Assembly: GCF_030499535.1 (NCBI RefSeq)
Contig: NZ_JASTLB010000001.1
Span: 3,224,001-3,288,000, forward strand
Direction: 5' to 3'
From: Streptomyces sp. TG1A-8
Lineage (GTDB): Bacteria; Actinomycetota; Actinomycetes; Streptomycetales; Streptomycetaceae
DNA: 64,000 bases
The translations under genes and the position numbers were made by a program. Shown here in pieces: positions 8,617 to 16,499 of the stretch. Under the pieces are notes generated by a model. It ran no database searches. It saw nothing but the letters and a program-made list of their open reading frames with translations, and was not told where the DNA came from. How positions within the stretch are numbered: position 1 is the first letter of the stretch; each line of letters starts with the position of its first letter.

Positions 8617-9126
8617 ATGGGAACGAATGGATCGACCATGCTCAAGCCATTACGGCAGGGCCTTCCGCCACTGGACCCCGCGGCCGTGTCCGGTGCCGTC
8701 TCCTGCGCCCTGCCCGCCCGCCACGAAGCGGTGCGCGAGGCCCGGCGGTTCACCCGCGGCACGCTGGACCAGTGGGACGTCGGCGACCGCCTCGACGACA
8801 TCTGCCTGGTCGTCTCCGAACTCGTCACCAACGCCCTGCGGCACGCGCTGCCGGCCGAGGCGGGGCGGGCCGAGCACCTGCCGTCGGCCCGGCTGCACCT
8901 GATGCGCTGGACGGAACGGCTGGTGTGCGCGGTGCGCGACCCCAGTTACGAGAGCCCCGTGCCGCGCGGGACCGAGGACTTCTCGGCCGAATCGGGCCGC
9001 GGCCTGTTCCTGGTCGAGTCCTTCGCGGACAGCTGGGGCTGGCACCCGCTCGCGGGCACCCTCAGCGGCAAGGTCGTCTGGGCGCTGTTCCGGCTCCGCC
9101 CGGCCGAGCGGCACCGCGCGGGCTGA
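8617..9126 (+). CDS. ATP-binding protein, anti-sigma factor kinase fold (HATPase_c_2)
   Basis: RsbW/SpoIIAB-like single-domain GHKL ATPase of 169 residues. The N-box ELVTNALRHA (Asn72) and the G-box SGRGLFLVE are intact, so ATP binding is expected. Such proteins in streptomycetes act as serine kinases or anti-sigma factors, often with BldG-like antagonists. ATG 8617 has GGGAG at 8604-8608 with 8-base spacing. The frame is open further upstream (for example ATG 8464), but that stretch has poor GC bias at third positions and looks like promoter DNA. It is divergent from the XRE gene and convergent with the DUF397 gene. Confidence 0.85.
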   Translation: MGTNGSTMLKPLRQGLPPLDPAAVSGAVSCALPARHEAVREARRFTRGTLDQWDVGDRLDDICLVVSELVTNALRHALPAEAGRAEHLPSARLHLMRWTERLVCAVRDPSYESPVPRGTEDFSAESGRGLFLVESFADSWGWHPLAGTLSGKVVWALFRLRPAERHRAG

Positions 9127-9172
9127 CCGGCGGCGCTCCCGGGCGACGGCGCCCCCTCCGCGCGCCGGGCCG

Positions 9173-9439
9173 TCAGCCGGCCGCCAGGTGGTCGAACTCG
9201 CCGTCCTTGACGCCGAGGAGCATGGCCTCGATCTCCGCGCGCGTGTAGACCAGCGCGGGTCCGTCGGGAAAGCGGGAGTTGCGCACGGCCACCTCACCGC
9301 CGGGCAGCCGCGCGAACTCCACGCAGGAACCCTGGGAATTGCTGTAGCGGCTCTTCTGCCAGGCCACTCCGTCCAGCTGCGTCGCAGCCATGCCGTTGTA
9401 CACGTCGTACCCGTACACGCCGTCAGCGTCGCGGTCCAC
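9173..9439 (-). CDS. DUF397 small protein
   Basis: 88-residue protein with the DUF397 core WQKSRYSNSQGSCVEFARL and VAVRNSRFPDGPALVYTRAE. This family almost always accompanies XRE/DUF5753 regulators in actinobacteria, as here. GTG 9439 is chosen because GGGGAG lies 6 bases upstream. A GTG seven codons earlier and an ATG at 9391 are alternatives. Its biochemical role is not established. Confidence 0.85.
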   Translation of the reverse strand: MDRDADGVYGYDVYNGMAATQLDGVAWQKSRYSNSQGSCVEFARLPGGEVAVRNSRFPDGPALVYTRAEIEAMLLGVKDGEFDHLAAG

Positions 9440-9645
9440 AGGTCGCTCCCCGGTGTGCACTGGCTGGTATGGCCATGGATGCTGTAGTCACCTGACCGGG
9501 ATCATAACTCCGTTCCCGTGTAGATGCATGAGCAAATGCACGTGCACGGGCAGTGGTCCCGCGGTTACAGCCTTGGCGTGTGCTTTACCGAAACTGTCCC
9601 CGCACCTGCCCCGGAATCGGCAGAACATGCGCACGCAAAAGGGAG

Positions 9646-9672
9646 ACGCCCCTCCGGTTCCGCAAGGGGCGT
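9646..9672 (-). terminator. Second hairpin downstream of rpmG
   Basis: Stem ACGCCCCT/AGGGGCGT (9646-9653 with 9665-9672). On the minus strand it is followed by CTCCCTTTTG. With the stronger hairpin at 9699-9745 it forms a tandem stop between rpmG and the DUF397 gene. Confidence 0.45.
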
Positions 9673-9698
9673 GGCCGCAGCACGGCCGGCACGGGAAA

Positions 9699-9745
9699 AG
9701 GGCGGGCGGCCTCCCGCGCGTGGAGCGCGGAAGACCGCCCGCCCT
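9699..9745 (-). terminator. Intrinsic terminator of rpmG
   Basis: Perfect 11-bp stem AGGGCGGGCGG/CCGCCCGCCCT (9699-9709 and 9735-9745). On the minus strand it is followed directly by TTTTCCC. It lies 53 bases past the rpmG stop. Apart from this and the hairpin at 9646-9672 I see nothing in the 9440-9798 gap. Confidence 0.75.
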
Positions 9746-9798
9746 ACGTCACCCATCCGCCGGACCGCCGCGCCGGGCGCCGGGCGCCGGGCGCCGAC

Positions 9799-9963
9799 TC
9801 AGCGTGCTTCCCGGAACTCGACGTGCCGGCCGGCGGCCGGGTCGTACTTGCGCAGGGTCATGCGGTCGGGGTCGTTGCGGCGGTTCTTGCGGGTCACATA
9901 GGTGTATCCGGTCCCCGCGGTGGACCGGAGCCCGACGACCGGGCGGAGTTCGTTGCGTGCCAT
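9799..9963 (-). CDS. rpmG: 50S ribosomal protein L33, cysteine-free (zinc-independent) type
   Basis: 54-residue ribosomal protein L33 beginning [20 protein letters not shown] and ending [10 protein letters not shown]. It has no cysteine at all, so it is the C-minus paralogue that replaces the zinc-binding L33 when zinc is scarce. In S. coelicolor such paralogues are repressed by Zur. Consistent with that, a Zur-like palindrome lies 20 bases upstream (9983-9997). Start ATG 9961-9963 has CTGAGGGC just upstream. In other streptomycetes this gene sits with paralogues of L28, S14 and S18. None of those is found here; only lipoprotein genes follow on the other strand. Confidence 0.95.
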   Translation of the reverse strand: MARNELRPVVGLRSTAGTGYTYVTRKNRRNDPDRMTLRKYDPAAGRHVEFREAR

Positions 9964-9982
9964 GCCCTCAGGTTATTACAAA

Positions 9983-9997
9983 TGAATACCATTATCA
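9983..9997. promoter_or_regulatory. Zur-like operator
   Basis: TGAATACCATTATCA fits the 7-1-7 pattern of the streptomycete Zur box (TGAAAATNATTTTCA as I recall it) at 12 of 14 defined positions. It lies in a short AT-rich island immediately upstream of cysteine-free rpmG. Repression by zinc-loaded Zur is inferred. Confidence 0.65.
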
Positions 9998-10179
9998 CAA
10001 AACTTCGAGGAGAGGTACGTCACCCCCCTCACGGCGATTTCCCGCCCCCTCGTCCACAAGTCCGCGGGGTAACGGCTGGTAACTTGCTGCGGTCCCTCCG
10101 GCCCAGGGACGCCGCCGCCCTGATCCGGCGGCAGGCCGACCGTCCTGGGGCGGCCGGCTCTACCGCTTGGGAGCTTGAC

Positions 10180-10689
10180 GTGACTACGGCGACTGCAAGG
10201 GTGCGGATCGCGGCGGCGGCCGCGGGACTGGCGGGCGCGCTCGCGCTGACCGCCTGCGGCGGGGGCGGGAGCGGATCCGACGACGGCTCCGCGCCCACCG
10301 CGGGCGCGGCCCCCGCGTCCGCTGCGTCCACCGCGGGCTCCGGCGGTACCCCGAACGGGGTGACGGGCGCCGCCGGCAAGCTGCAGGGCAGCTGGATCAC
10401 CACCAGTGGGGGCGCCGTCGTGGCGCTGGTGGTCAACGGGAAGCGGGCCGGTCTCTTCGCGACCGGCGGAACCGTGTGCAGCGGTACCGCGGGGACCGAG
10501 GCGGGCATGCAGATGATCCACCTGACCTGCACCGACGGCAGCAAGGACCGGGTCACCGGCATGGTCGACTCGGTGGGCGCGAGCGGGATGAAGGTGACCT
10601 GGTCGGGCAAGCTCGGCCAGGAGACCTACACCAAGGCCGAGGGCGGCAAGCTGCCCTCCGGACTGCCGACGGCGAACCTGAAGCGGTGA
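10180..10689 (+). CDS. Secreted lipoprotein of unknown function
   Basis: 169-residue lipoprotein. The signal peptide (about residues 1-24) ends in the lipobox LTAC, followed by a Gly/Ser/Ala linker to about residue 55. A small beta-rich domain follows, with LQGSWITTSGGAVVALVVNG and two cysteines (in GGTVCSGT and HLTCTDGS) that could form a disulfide outside the cell. GTG 10180 has GGGAG at 10169-10173 with 6-base spacing. A second lipoprotein gene follows 82 bases later in the same direction. I recognise no named family. Confidence 0.8.
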   Translation: MTTATARVRIAAAAAGLAGALALTACGGGGSGSDDGSAPTAGAAPASAASTAGSGGTPNGVTGAAGKLQGSWITTSGGAVVALVVNGKRAGLFATGGTVCSGTAGTEAGMQMIHLTCTDGSKDRVTGMVDSVGASGMKVTWSGKLGQETYTKAEGGKLPSGLPTANLKR

Positions 10690-10771
10690 ATTCGGGTGGG
10701 GCGCGTGCGGGGGACACGGTCGCAGGCGCCATGATGCAGGGAGACCGTCTCGACCTCGATGGGACCCGTAC

Positions 10772-11287
10772 ATGCGCGTCATTCCGCTCACCGTCACCGC
10801 CCTGGCAGCCGCCCTCACCCTGACCGCCTGCGGCGGCGACGGCGGCCAGAGCGACAAGAGCAGCAGCTCCGCCTGCGAGATCGGCGGCGTCTCGGTGCAG
10901 ATCGGATCGGCGAGCGTGGCCCCCGCCGCCGGTGACACGGGCGAGGTGCCCGTCAGCATCACCAACCACAGCGCCCCCTGCACCCTCGACCACTTCCCGG
11001 GCGCCTCGCTGAGCGCGGGCGGCGCGGAGGTCGAGGTGCCCGTGCAACAGGGCGCGAAGGCCCAGAAGCTGAAGCTCGCCAAGGGTGACTCGGCGATGTT
11101 CACCCTCAGCTACGTGCGCGGCGGGGCGGGCGGCGGGAGCGGCCTGGCGGCGAAGACCGTGAAGGTCTCCCTGCCCGGCTCCGGGACCGCCCGGAGCTTC
11201 CCCTGGTCGTACGGGCCCGTCGCGCACAAGGGCGCCTCGGACGCCCCGGACGCGTCCGTCAGCGCCTTCCAGCAGGTCGGCGACTGA
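10772..11287 (+). CDS. Lipoprotein with DUF4232-like domain
   Basis: 171-residue lipoprotein. The signal peptide ends in the lipobox LTAC, with Cys at about residue 20. The exported domain resembles DUF4232, common in actinobacterial secreted proteins: it begins with GEVPVSITNHSAPCTLDHFPGASLS-like strands, and a cysteine pair (in SSACEIGG and APCTLDHF) probably forms a disulfide. ATG 10772 lies after a purine-rich stretch in which no strong ribosome site is visible. It converges with the DUF2786 gene, 3 bases between stops. Confidence 0.85.
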   Translation: MRVIPLTVTALAAALTLTACGGDGGQSDKSSSSACEIGGVSVQIGSASVAPAAGDTGEVPVSITNHSAPCTLDHFPGASLSAGGAEVEVPVQQGAKAQKLKLAKGDSAMFTLSYVRGGAGGGSGLAAKTVKVSLPGSGTARSFPWSYGPVAHKGASDAPDASVSAFQQVGD

Positions 11288-11290
11288 CGT

Positions 11291-12397
11291 TCACGGCAAC
11301 CTGCGGCGGGCGCGGACCTGCGCCTCGTCCGCGGCCCGCGCTCCCTCCGTCCAGCCCGCCGCGTCGCTCACGCCGCGCAGCCGGGTCGTGGTGGTTCGCG
11401 GGAACAGGCTCTCCAGCCGGCCGGTGACGGCCAGTTCCCGCGTGGCGAGGACCGGCAGCAGGTCCCGGGCGACCTGGGTCTCGGCAGCGGCCGCGAGCCG
11501 GTCGCCGACACGATGGGCGTAGGCCGCGAGGAAGGACTGCCGGAAGGTCTTCGTCCGCTTGCGGCCGCCGGCTCTCTGGGCGGCCTCCGCCCTGGTCATC
11601 GCGTGCACGGCCTGCACCAGCAGGGAGGTGTGGAGCAGCTCGACGGCCTCCAGGTCCGCCTCGAAGCCGACGACCGTGGAGAAACCGAACGCTTCGTTCC
11701 ACACCGCGCGGCAGTGGTTGGCGGTGGCGACGGCGTCCAGCAGCACCGCCTTGGCCTGTTCGTACGGCGGCTCGACCCCGATCCGGCAGGCTCCGGGCAC
11801 GTCCGGGGCGGGGGCCGCCGCGTCGAGCAGTGCCTCGTCGACGCTGTGCCGGGCCATCAGCTCCTGCGCCTTGGCGCTCAGGGCCTCCGCCTCCTCCGGA
11901 TAGCCGGTGGCCTCGGCCTTGGCGAGCAGGGCGCGGATGCGGGTGAGCGTGCGGGAGGCGGCGGGTCCGGCAGCGCGGCGGGGCTCCTCCAGTGGCTCCA
12001 GGGCGGGCAGGCGCAGCAGCAGGCGGTACAGCTGGAGGACGGCCGTGGCGTGCGGGAAACGGTCGGTCCCGCGCACGGGATCCTCCGGCAGGGCCTCCAG
12101 TTGGGCGGCCCAGCGGTGGCCGCGCGGGCGGTCCCGTCCGGCCTGCGCGCGGACCAGCGCCGCGAGGAGGCGTACGTGGACGTCGTCCAGCTCGCGCCGC
12201 ACGAGCCGTACGACGTCCGCGGGCTGCCAGCCGCGCTGCCAGGCCGTAGCCACCAAGTCCTCGCCGCGCCGCGTGAGTTCGGCGTCCGCGCCGGGGTCGG
12301 CCGCGAGCAGGGAGGCACCCGTGTCGAGGCCCGCGTCGGTGTCGTCGTAGAGGGCGGCCCGGAAGGCCCGCTCGGCGGTGCTGGCGGTACTGGTCAC
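11291..12397 (-). CDS. DUF2786 domain protein
   Basis: 368-residue cytoplasmic protein. Its centre has the DUF2786 motif RIRALLAKAEATGYPEEAEALSAKAQELMARHSVDEALL (only the RIRALLAKAEATGYPEEAEA part is needed to recognise it). The rest is alpha-helical and rich in Ala/Arg/Leu. GTG 12397 is chosen because protein-like sequence begins there; an ATG at 12445 would add 16 residues. It is divergent from the Clp-N gene, sharing a 151-bp control region with a strong dyad. Function is unknown. Confidence 0.82.
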   Translation of the reverse strand: MTSTASTAERAFRAALYDDTDAGLDTGASLLAADPGADAELTRRGEDLVATAWQRGWQPADVVRLVRRELDDVHVRLLAALVRAQAGRDRPRGHRWAAQLEALPEDPVRGTDRFPHATAVLQLYRLLLRLPALEPLEEPRRAAGPAASRTLTRIRALLAKAEATGYPEEAEALSAKAQELMARHSVDEALLDAAAPAPDVPGACRIGVEPPYEQAKAVLLDAVATANHCRAVWNEAFGFSTVVGFEADLEAVELLHTSLLVQAVHAMTRAEAAQRAGGRKRTKTFRQSFLAAYAHRVGDRLAAAAETQVARDLLPVLATRELAVTGRLESLFPRTTTTRLRGVSDAAGWTEGARAADEAQVRARRRLP

Positions 12398-12498
12398 GTG
12401 GTCGATCGTGCCATGTGGTCCCGGTGGTCGGCGGAATCCGTCCACAGCCTGTGGAAAACTCCGTGGGATCGTTCCCGGGGCGCTCGACGGAGAACTCC

Positions 12499-12521
12499 AC
12501 TGTCAACCATCAGTTGACAGT
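12499..12521. promoter_or_regulatory. Perfect 9-bp inverted repeat, likely operator of the Clp-N gene
   Basis: ACTGTCAAC-catca-GTTGACAGT, with both 9-base arms exactly complementary. It overlaps the predicted -35 hexamer TTGACA (12514-12519). An extra half-site GTTGACA occurs at 12541-12547, next to the start codon. Binding by the HTH of the adjacent protein is a natural but untested inference. Confidence 0.65.
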
Positions 12522-12542
12522 GGAGGGGCCGCAACCTACGGT
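12514..12542 (+). promoter_or_regulatory. Promoter giving a leaderless transcript
   Basis: TTGACA (12514-12519), a 17-bp spacer and TACGGT (12537-12542) match the vegetative consensus well. Six bases separate the -10 from the ATG at 12549, so transcription would start at or beside the A of the start codon. No ribosome site is present, as expected for a leaderless message. Confidence 0.65.
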
Positions 12543-12548
12543 TGACAC

Positions 12549-13295
12549 ATGGACGGCAACTCGAAAATCAGGGCATCCGTACGCCTCGACGACCTCATCG
12601 AGGCCATCAAGACGGCTCACACCGAGCCCCTCGAACAGCTCCAGGACGCGGTCATCGCCGCCGACCACCTCGGTGACGTGGCCGACCACCTGATCGGGCA
12701 CTTCGTCGACCAGGCCCGCCGCTCGGGCGCGTCCTGGACCGAGATCGGCAAGAGCATGGGCGTGACCCGGCAGGCGGCGCAGAAACGGTTCGTGCCGAAG
12801 GAGTCGGCCGACCTCGACCCGAGCCGGGGCTTCGGCCGTTACACCCCGCGCGCGCGGAACGTCGTCATGGCCGCCCACGGCGAGGCCGTCACGGCCCGCA
12901 ACCCCGAGGGCCGTCCCGAACACCTGGTCCTGGGACTGCTGGCCGAACCGGAGGGCCTGGCCGCGAAGGCGGTCATCGCCCAGGGCGTGCCGCTGGACGC
13001 CGTGCGCCGGGCCGCCTCCGCCGCGCTCCCGCCGGCCGCGGACCAGGTCCCGGACCTCGTCCCCTACGGCGGGGAGGCCAAGAAGGTCCTGGAACTCACC
13101 TTCCGCGAGGCCCTGCGGCTCGGCCACAACTACATCGGCACCGAACACCTCCTGCTGGCCCTGCTGGAGCACGAGAACGGCCGGGGCGTCCTCAGCGGTC
13201 TCGGCGTCACCAAGGCGGCGACCGAGGAGTACGTCGGCAGGGTCCTCGCGACGCTGCTGGAGGAGCAGGGCGGCCAAGCCCCGCAGGAAGACTGA
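12549..13295 (+). CDS. Clp N-domain protein with HTH-like N-terminus
   Basis: 248 residues. Residues about 1-75 include a helix-turn-helix-like segment (SWTEIGKSMGVTRQAAQKRF). Residues about 90-240 hold two Clp N-terminal repeats, recognisable by HNYIGTEHLLLALLEHENG and RPEHLVLGLLAEPEG. There is no AAA ATPase module, so it is not ClpC itself. It may be an adaptor or a regulator that senses protein damage through Clp-N modules; many streptomycetes encode such proteins. Transcription appears leaderless and the upstream dyad suggests autoregulation. Confidence 0.85.
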   Translation: MDGNSKIRASVRLDDLIEAIKTAHTEPLEQLQDAVIAADHLGDVADHLIGHFVDQARRSGASWTEIGKSMGVTRQAAQKRFVPKESADLDPSRGFGRYTPRARNVVMAAHGEAVTARNPEGRPEHLVLGLLAEPEGLAAKAVIAQGVPLDAVRRAASAALPPAADQVPDLVPYGGEAKKVLELTFREALRLGHNYIGTEHLLLALLEHENGRGVLSGLGVTKAATEEYVGRVLATLLEEQGGQAPQED

Positions 13296-13342
13296 AACCG
13301 CAGGTCAAGACCGTTGTCAGAGCCACCTGCCACACTCGGGGC

Positions 13343-15028
13343 ATGACGGACCGGTGGGCGCTCGCACCGGCCGGGGACGCGGGCGTGGACGTCGCCCCCC
13401 TCGGCCCGGACGGGCTGCCCGCCGGACCGGTGCGGCGGGAGAGCGATCTCGCCGGGGCGGTGCGGAGCCGCCCGGAGGTGACGCGCTGGGTGTGGCGCTC
13501 GACCCCCGAGGTCTACCCGCGTCTGCTCGCCACGGGGGTGCGAGTGGAGCGGTGCTACGACATCGAGGCCGCCGAGACCCTCCTGCTGGGCCACGAGGGC
13601 CGGTACGGCGAGCCGCGCTCGGCCGCCGCCGCCCTGGCCCGCCTCCGCGGCGGCCCCGTCCCGCCCGACCCGCCGCACCGCGCGGCCGCGCCGGGCGCCC
13701 AGTCCCCGCTGTTCGAGCCGGCCGCCACCCGCCTGCCCCTCGGTGACCTCCTCGCGGTCTACGCCGACCAGCTGCGCCGGCACGCCAGGACCGCGCACCC
13801 CGACCGGATGCGGCTGCTGACCGCCGCCGAGTCGGCCGGGATGCTCGTGGCCGCCGAGATGAACCACGTCGGGCTGCCCTGGCGCGCCGACGTCCACCGC
13901 GAGCTGCTGCGCGACCTGCTCGGCGAGCGCTACGCGGGCGGGGGCGAACCGCGCCGCCTGGCCGAGCTGGCGGACGAGGTGTCCGCCGCCTTCGGCCGCC
14001 GCGTGCGGCCCGACCTGCCCACGGACGTCGTCAAGGCCTTCGCCCAGGCCGGGATCAAGGTCGGATCCACCCGCCGGTGGGAGATCCGGTCCCTCGACCA
14101 CCCGGCCGTCGAACCCCTGCTGGAGTACAAGAAGCTGTACCGCATCTGGGTGGCGCACGGCTGGTCCTGGCTGCAGGACTGGGTGCGCGACGGCCGGTTC
14201 CGGCCGGAGTTCCTCGCCGGCGGCACGGTCTCCGGGCGCTGGGTCACCAACGGCGGAGGCGCGCTGCAGATCCCCAAGGTGATCCGGCGGGCCGTCGTCG
14301 CCGACCCCGGCTGGCGGCTGGTGGTGGCCGACGCCGACCAGATGGAGCCGCGCGTGCTCGCGGCGATCTCCCGCGACCCCGGTCTGATGGAGGTGGCCGC
14401 CCGCGACGGCGACCTCTACCAGTCCGTCTCCGACCGCGCCTTCTCCGGGGACCGCAACCAGGCCAAGCTGGCCGTGCTCGGCGCCGTCTACGGCCAGACC
14501 AAGGGCGACGGCCTGAAGAACCTCGCCGCGCTGCGCCGCCGCTTCCCCCTGGCCGTGGCCTACGTCGACGAGGCGGCCCGCGCGGGCGAGGAGGGCCGCC
14601 TCGTGCGCACCTGGCTGGGCCGGACCTGTCCGCCCGCCGCCGGCACGGGCGAGGACGCGGCCGAGGAGGCGGGCATCCCGGTGGGCGGGGACGAGGCCGA
14701 CGGCCGGGCGCGGGACCCCGGCCACGCCTCCGGCGGCTCCCGCGCGCGGGGCCGCTTCGCCCGCAACTTCGTCGTCCAGGGCAGCGCCGCCGACTGGGCC
14801 CTGCTGCTGCTCGCCGCGCTGCGCCGGGCCTGCGCGGACCTGGCGGCCGAGCTGGTCTTCTTCCAGCACGACGAGGTGATCGTGCACTGCCCCGCCGAGG
14901 AGGCCGACACGGTGGTCCGGGCCGTCCGGGAGGCCTCCGCCGTCGCCGGCCGGCTGACTTTCGGGGACACCCCGGTGCGCTTCCCGTTCACGACCGCGGT
15001 GGTGGAGTGCTATGCCGACGCCAAGTGA
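13343..15028 (+). CDS. Family A DNA polymerase-like protein (PolA-type, non-essential paralogue)
   Basis: 561-residue protein with a DNA polymerase I-type palm. Motif A is DADQMEPRVLA, motif B NQAKLAVLGAVYGQTKGD and motif C FFQHDEVIVHCP, so both catalytic aspartates are kept. It is much shorter than PolA (about 900 residues), lacks the 5' nuclease, and its N-terminal 200 residues show no clear DEDD exonuclease residues. Databases nevertheless usually name the family bifunctional 3'-5' exonuclease/polymerase. A Gly/Ala/Asp-rich insert of about 40 residues sits before motif C. It is probably a repair or damage-tolerance polymerase. ATG 13343 fits the coding bias; the spacing to the Clp-N gene is 47 bases, so co-transcription is possible. 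Confidence 0.88.
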   Translation: MTDRWALAPAGDAGVDVAPLGPDGLPAGPVRRESDLAGAVRSRPEVTRWVWRSTPEVYPRLLATGVRVERCYDIEAAETLLLGHEGRYGEPRSAAAALARLRGGPVPPDPPHRAAAPGAQSPLFEPAATRLPLGDLLAVYADQLRRHARTAHPDRMRLLTAAESAGMLVAAEMNHVGLPWRADVHRELLRDLLGERYAGGGEPRRLAELADEVSAAFGRRVRPDLPTDVVKAFAQAGIKVGSTRRWEIRSLDHPAVEPLLEYKKLYRIWVAHGWSWLQDWVRDGRFRPEFLAGGTVSGRWVTNGGGALQIPKVIRRAVVADPGWRLVVADADQMEPRVLAAISRDPGLMEVAARDGDLYQSVSDRAFSGDRNQAKLAVLGAVYGQTKGDGLKNLAALRRRFPLAVAYVDEAARAGEEGRLVRTWLGRTCPPAAGTGEDAAEEAGIPVGGDEADGRARDPGHASGGSRARGRFARNFVVQGSAADWALLLLAALRRACADLAAELVFFQHDEVIVHCPAEEADTVVRAVREASAVAGRLTFGDTPVRFPFTTAVVECYADAK

Positions 15029-15039
15029 GCCGGACCGTC

Positions 15040-15700
15040 GGGGAGTCCGGCCGCCGAGGAGGGCCCGCAGCCGTGCCGGCACCTCCCGCTCGTCCGTGTC
15101 GTCCAGCGCCGCGAGGGCCGTGCGCCACACGTCGTGCGCCTCCGCGGCGCGACCCCGCGCGTGCAGCAGACCCTGCTGGTGGCGGGCGAGACCACCCGTG
15201 TAGCGGTCGGCGCGGGCGTCCGCCCGGCGCACCAGCTCGGCGCACTGCGCATCCGCCCGCTCCGTCCCGCCCGGCTGCCGCAGCGCCCGTACCGGGCCCG
15301 GCCGGGTCTGCGACTCGCCGTGCCGGTCGCCGTGGCCGCCGAGGACGCGCAGGCCGTCCTCGAAGTGCCGGGCGGCAGCAGCCGGTTCGCCGAGGGCGCG
15401 GTGGACGCAGCCGATGTTGCAGTGCGCCGGGTGCCGCACGACGACCGCGCCGAGCGCGGACCGTCCGGGCACCTCCATCCCGGCGAGGCGCCCTCGGCGC
15501 TGCACGTACGGGAAGAGCGCCGGCCGAGCACGGACACGGACAGGGACGCCGCCCGGCGCCCGTCGGACGCGCCCCTGCTGCGTGCGACCAGCGCGACGAC
15601 GTTCTCCAGCACCAGCAGCGCGACGAGCAGGGCGCGCGCTTTGGAACCGCCGACGGGCCGGGCCACGGCGGCGCCGCGGTCCTCGCGGGCATCCGCCGGA
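15040..15700 (-). pseudogene. Remnant of a SARP/BTAD-type transcriptional regulator
   Basis: Two pieces of one kind of protein lie in different minus-strand frames. Near 15560-15700, in one frame, VGGSKARALLVALLVLENVV matches the first helix region of the AfsR/SARP winged-helix domain. In another frame, about 15040-15440, NIGCVHRALGEPAAAARHFE and HARGRAAEAHDVWRTALAAL match the C-terminal TPR repeats of the same family. The middle (bacterial transcription activation and NB-ARC regions) is missing. There is no proper start or stop, and the frame runs into the antisense of the polymerase gene. I conclude it is the scar of a deleted regulator. Boundaries are approximate. Confidence 0.6.
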
Positions 15701-16190
15701 AAACCGCCAGGGCGTCAGGGCCCTCAGGGCCGTCCGCCCCACCGGCCGCACCGGGACCCACCGGGAACCTCTTGAGCGCCGCGCGCCAAGCCGTACGGCG
15801 GCCGTTCGTAGAGGACGGGCGGTCCCGGCAGTCCGAACCGCAGCTCGCGCCGGGCCACCGCGCCGCTCCCCCGCCTTCCCGTGCGATCCCGCTCGGCCGT
15901 GCGCCGCACGGCGGAACCGTGCCTGCCGCTCTGTGGCGGATTCCCGCCCCGTACACAACGGTTTCCCGCCAACCTCCACCCAATGGTTGAGACCAGGATT
16001 CCGTGCGCGGCCTCGCCTGGAACCCCTCCCCCGCGCCGACTTCCGGCCACCCGGTCCGCGCCCCGAAGGTGAACCATTGGCCATATGTTAGGAATCTGTT
16101 GGCACGCCCTGGTGTGATCCCTCCATCGGGTCCGGCCCGACGGCGCGCAACCCGGGGGAGTGTCGCCGCAGGCCGGATCCGGGACACAAG
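15701..16190. other. Gene-poor stretch between the SARP remnant and the tRNA
   Basis: No frame here has convincing coding bias on either strand. Several open frames exist only because the GC content is high. The stretch AATGGTTGAGACCAGGATTCC (near 15982) and the AT-richer segment 16075-16105 could be control or scar sequence. I see no repeat of the tRNA 3' end that would mark an integrated element. Confidence 0.5.
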
Positions 16191-16227
16191 AGGGCCCCGG
16201 TCGGCGGAGGTGAACGGCCGGGGCCCT
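16191..16227 (-). terminator. Secondary hairpin downstream of tRNA-Thr
   Basis: Stem AGGGCCCCGG/CCGGGGCCCT (16191-16200 with 16218-16227), about 90 bases past the tRNA in its direction of transcription. It could back up the nearer terminator or serve the SARP remnant region. Confidence 0.4.
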
Positions 16228-16280
16228 GTCCCACGCCCCGCACCCGCCCGAGGCGAATCGCGCACCCGCCCACACGACGA

Positions 16281-16311
16281 AAACCCGGATCACACAGGGT
16301 GATCCGGGTTT
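16281..16311 (-). terminator. Terminator of tRNA-Thr
   Basis: Perfect 13-bp stem AAACCCGGATCAC/GTGATCCGGGTTT with a 5-base loop. On the minus strand it ends in TTT followed by TCG. It begins 5 bases after the encoded CCA end of the tRNA. Confidence 0.85.
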
Positions 16312-16318
16312 CCAGTGG

Positions 16319-16392
16319 AGCCGCTTTCGGGATTCGAACCCGAGACCTACGCATTACGAGTGCGTTGCTCTGGCCATCTGAGCTAAAGCGGC
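16319..16392 (-). tRNA. tRNA-Thr (anticodon CGT)
   Basis: Complete cloverleaf. The acceptor stem is GCCGCTT/AAGCGGC with discriminator U, the D arm GCTC/GAGC, the anticodon arm ACGCA-CTCGTAA-TGCGT with anticodon CGU reading ACG, and the T arm TCGGG-TTCGAAT-CCCGA. CCA is encoded (complement of 16316-16318). tRNA genes are common integration sites, but no element is present here. Confidence 0.97.
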
Positions 16393-16499
16393 GCGCTGCC
16401 CGCACCACGGTGCGATCGGCAACGTCAGTAAGTCTACACAGTTTCGGCGAGTGCTTCGCACACGCCCCGGAGGGGAGCGGTCCGGGGTGGGTGGCAGGG

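Noticed and set aside
13130..16084. A 984-codon minus-strand frame
   Set aside because: Most of it is antisense to the polymerase and Clp-N genes. Only its 15040-15440 part has protein-like TPR sequence, and this is reported as a pseudogene fragment.
16281..16392. tRNA-Thr as the att site of a resident integrative element
   Set aside because: No integrase or direct repeat of the tRNA 3' end was found within the window.
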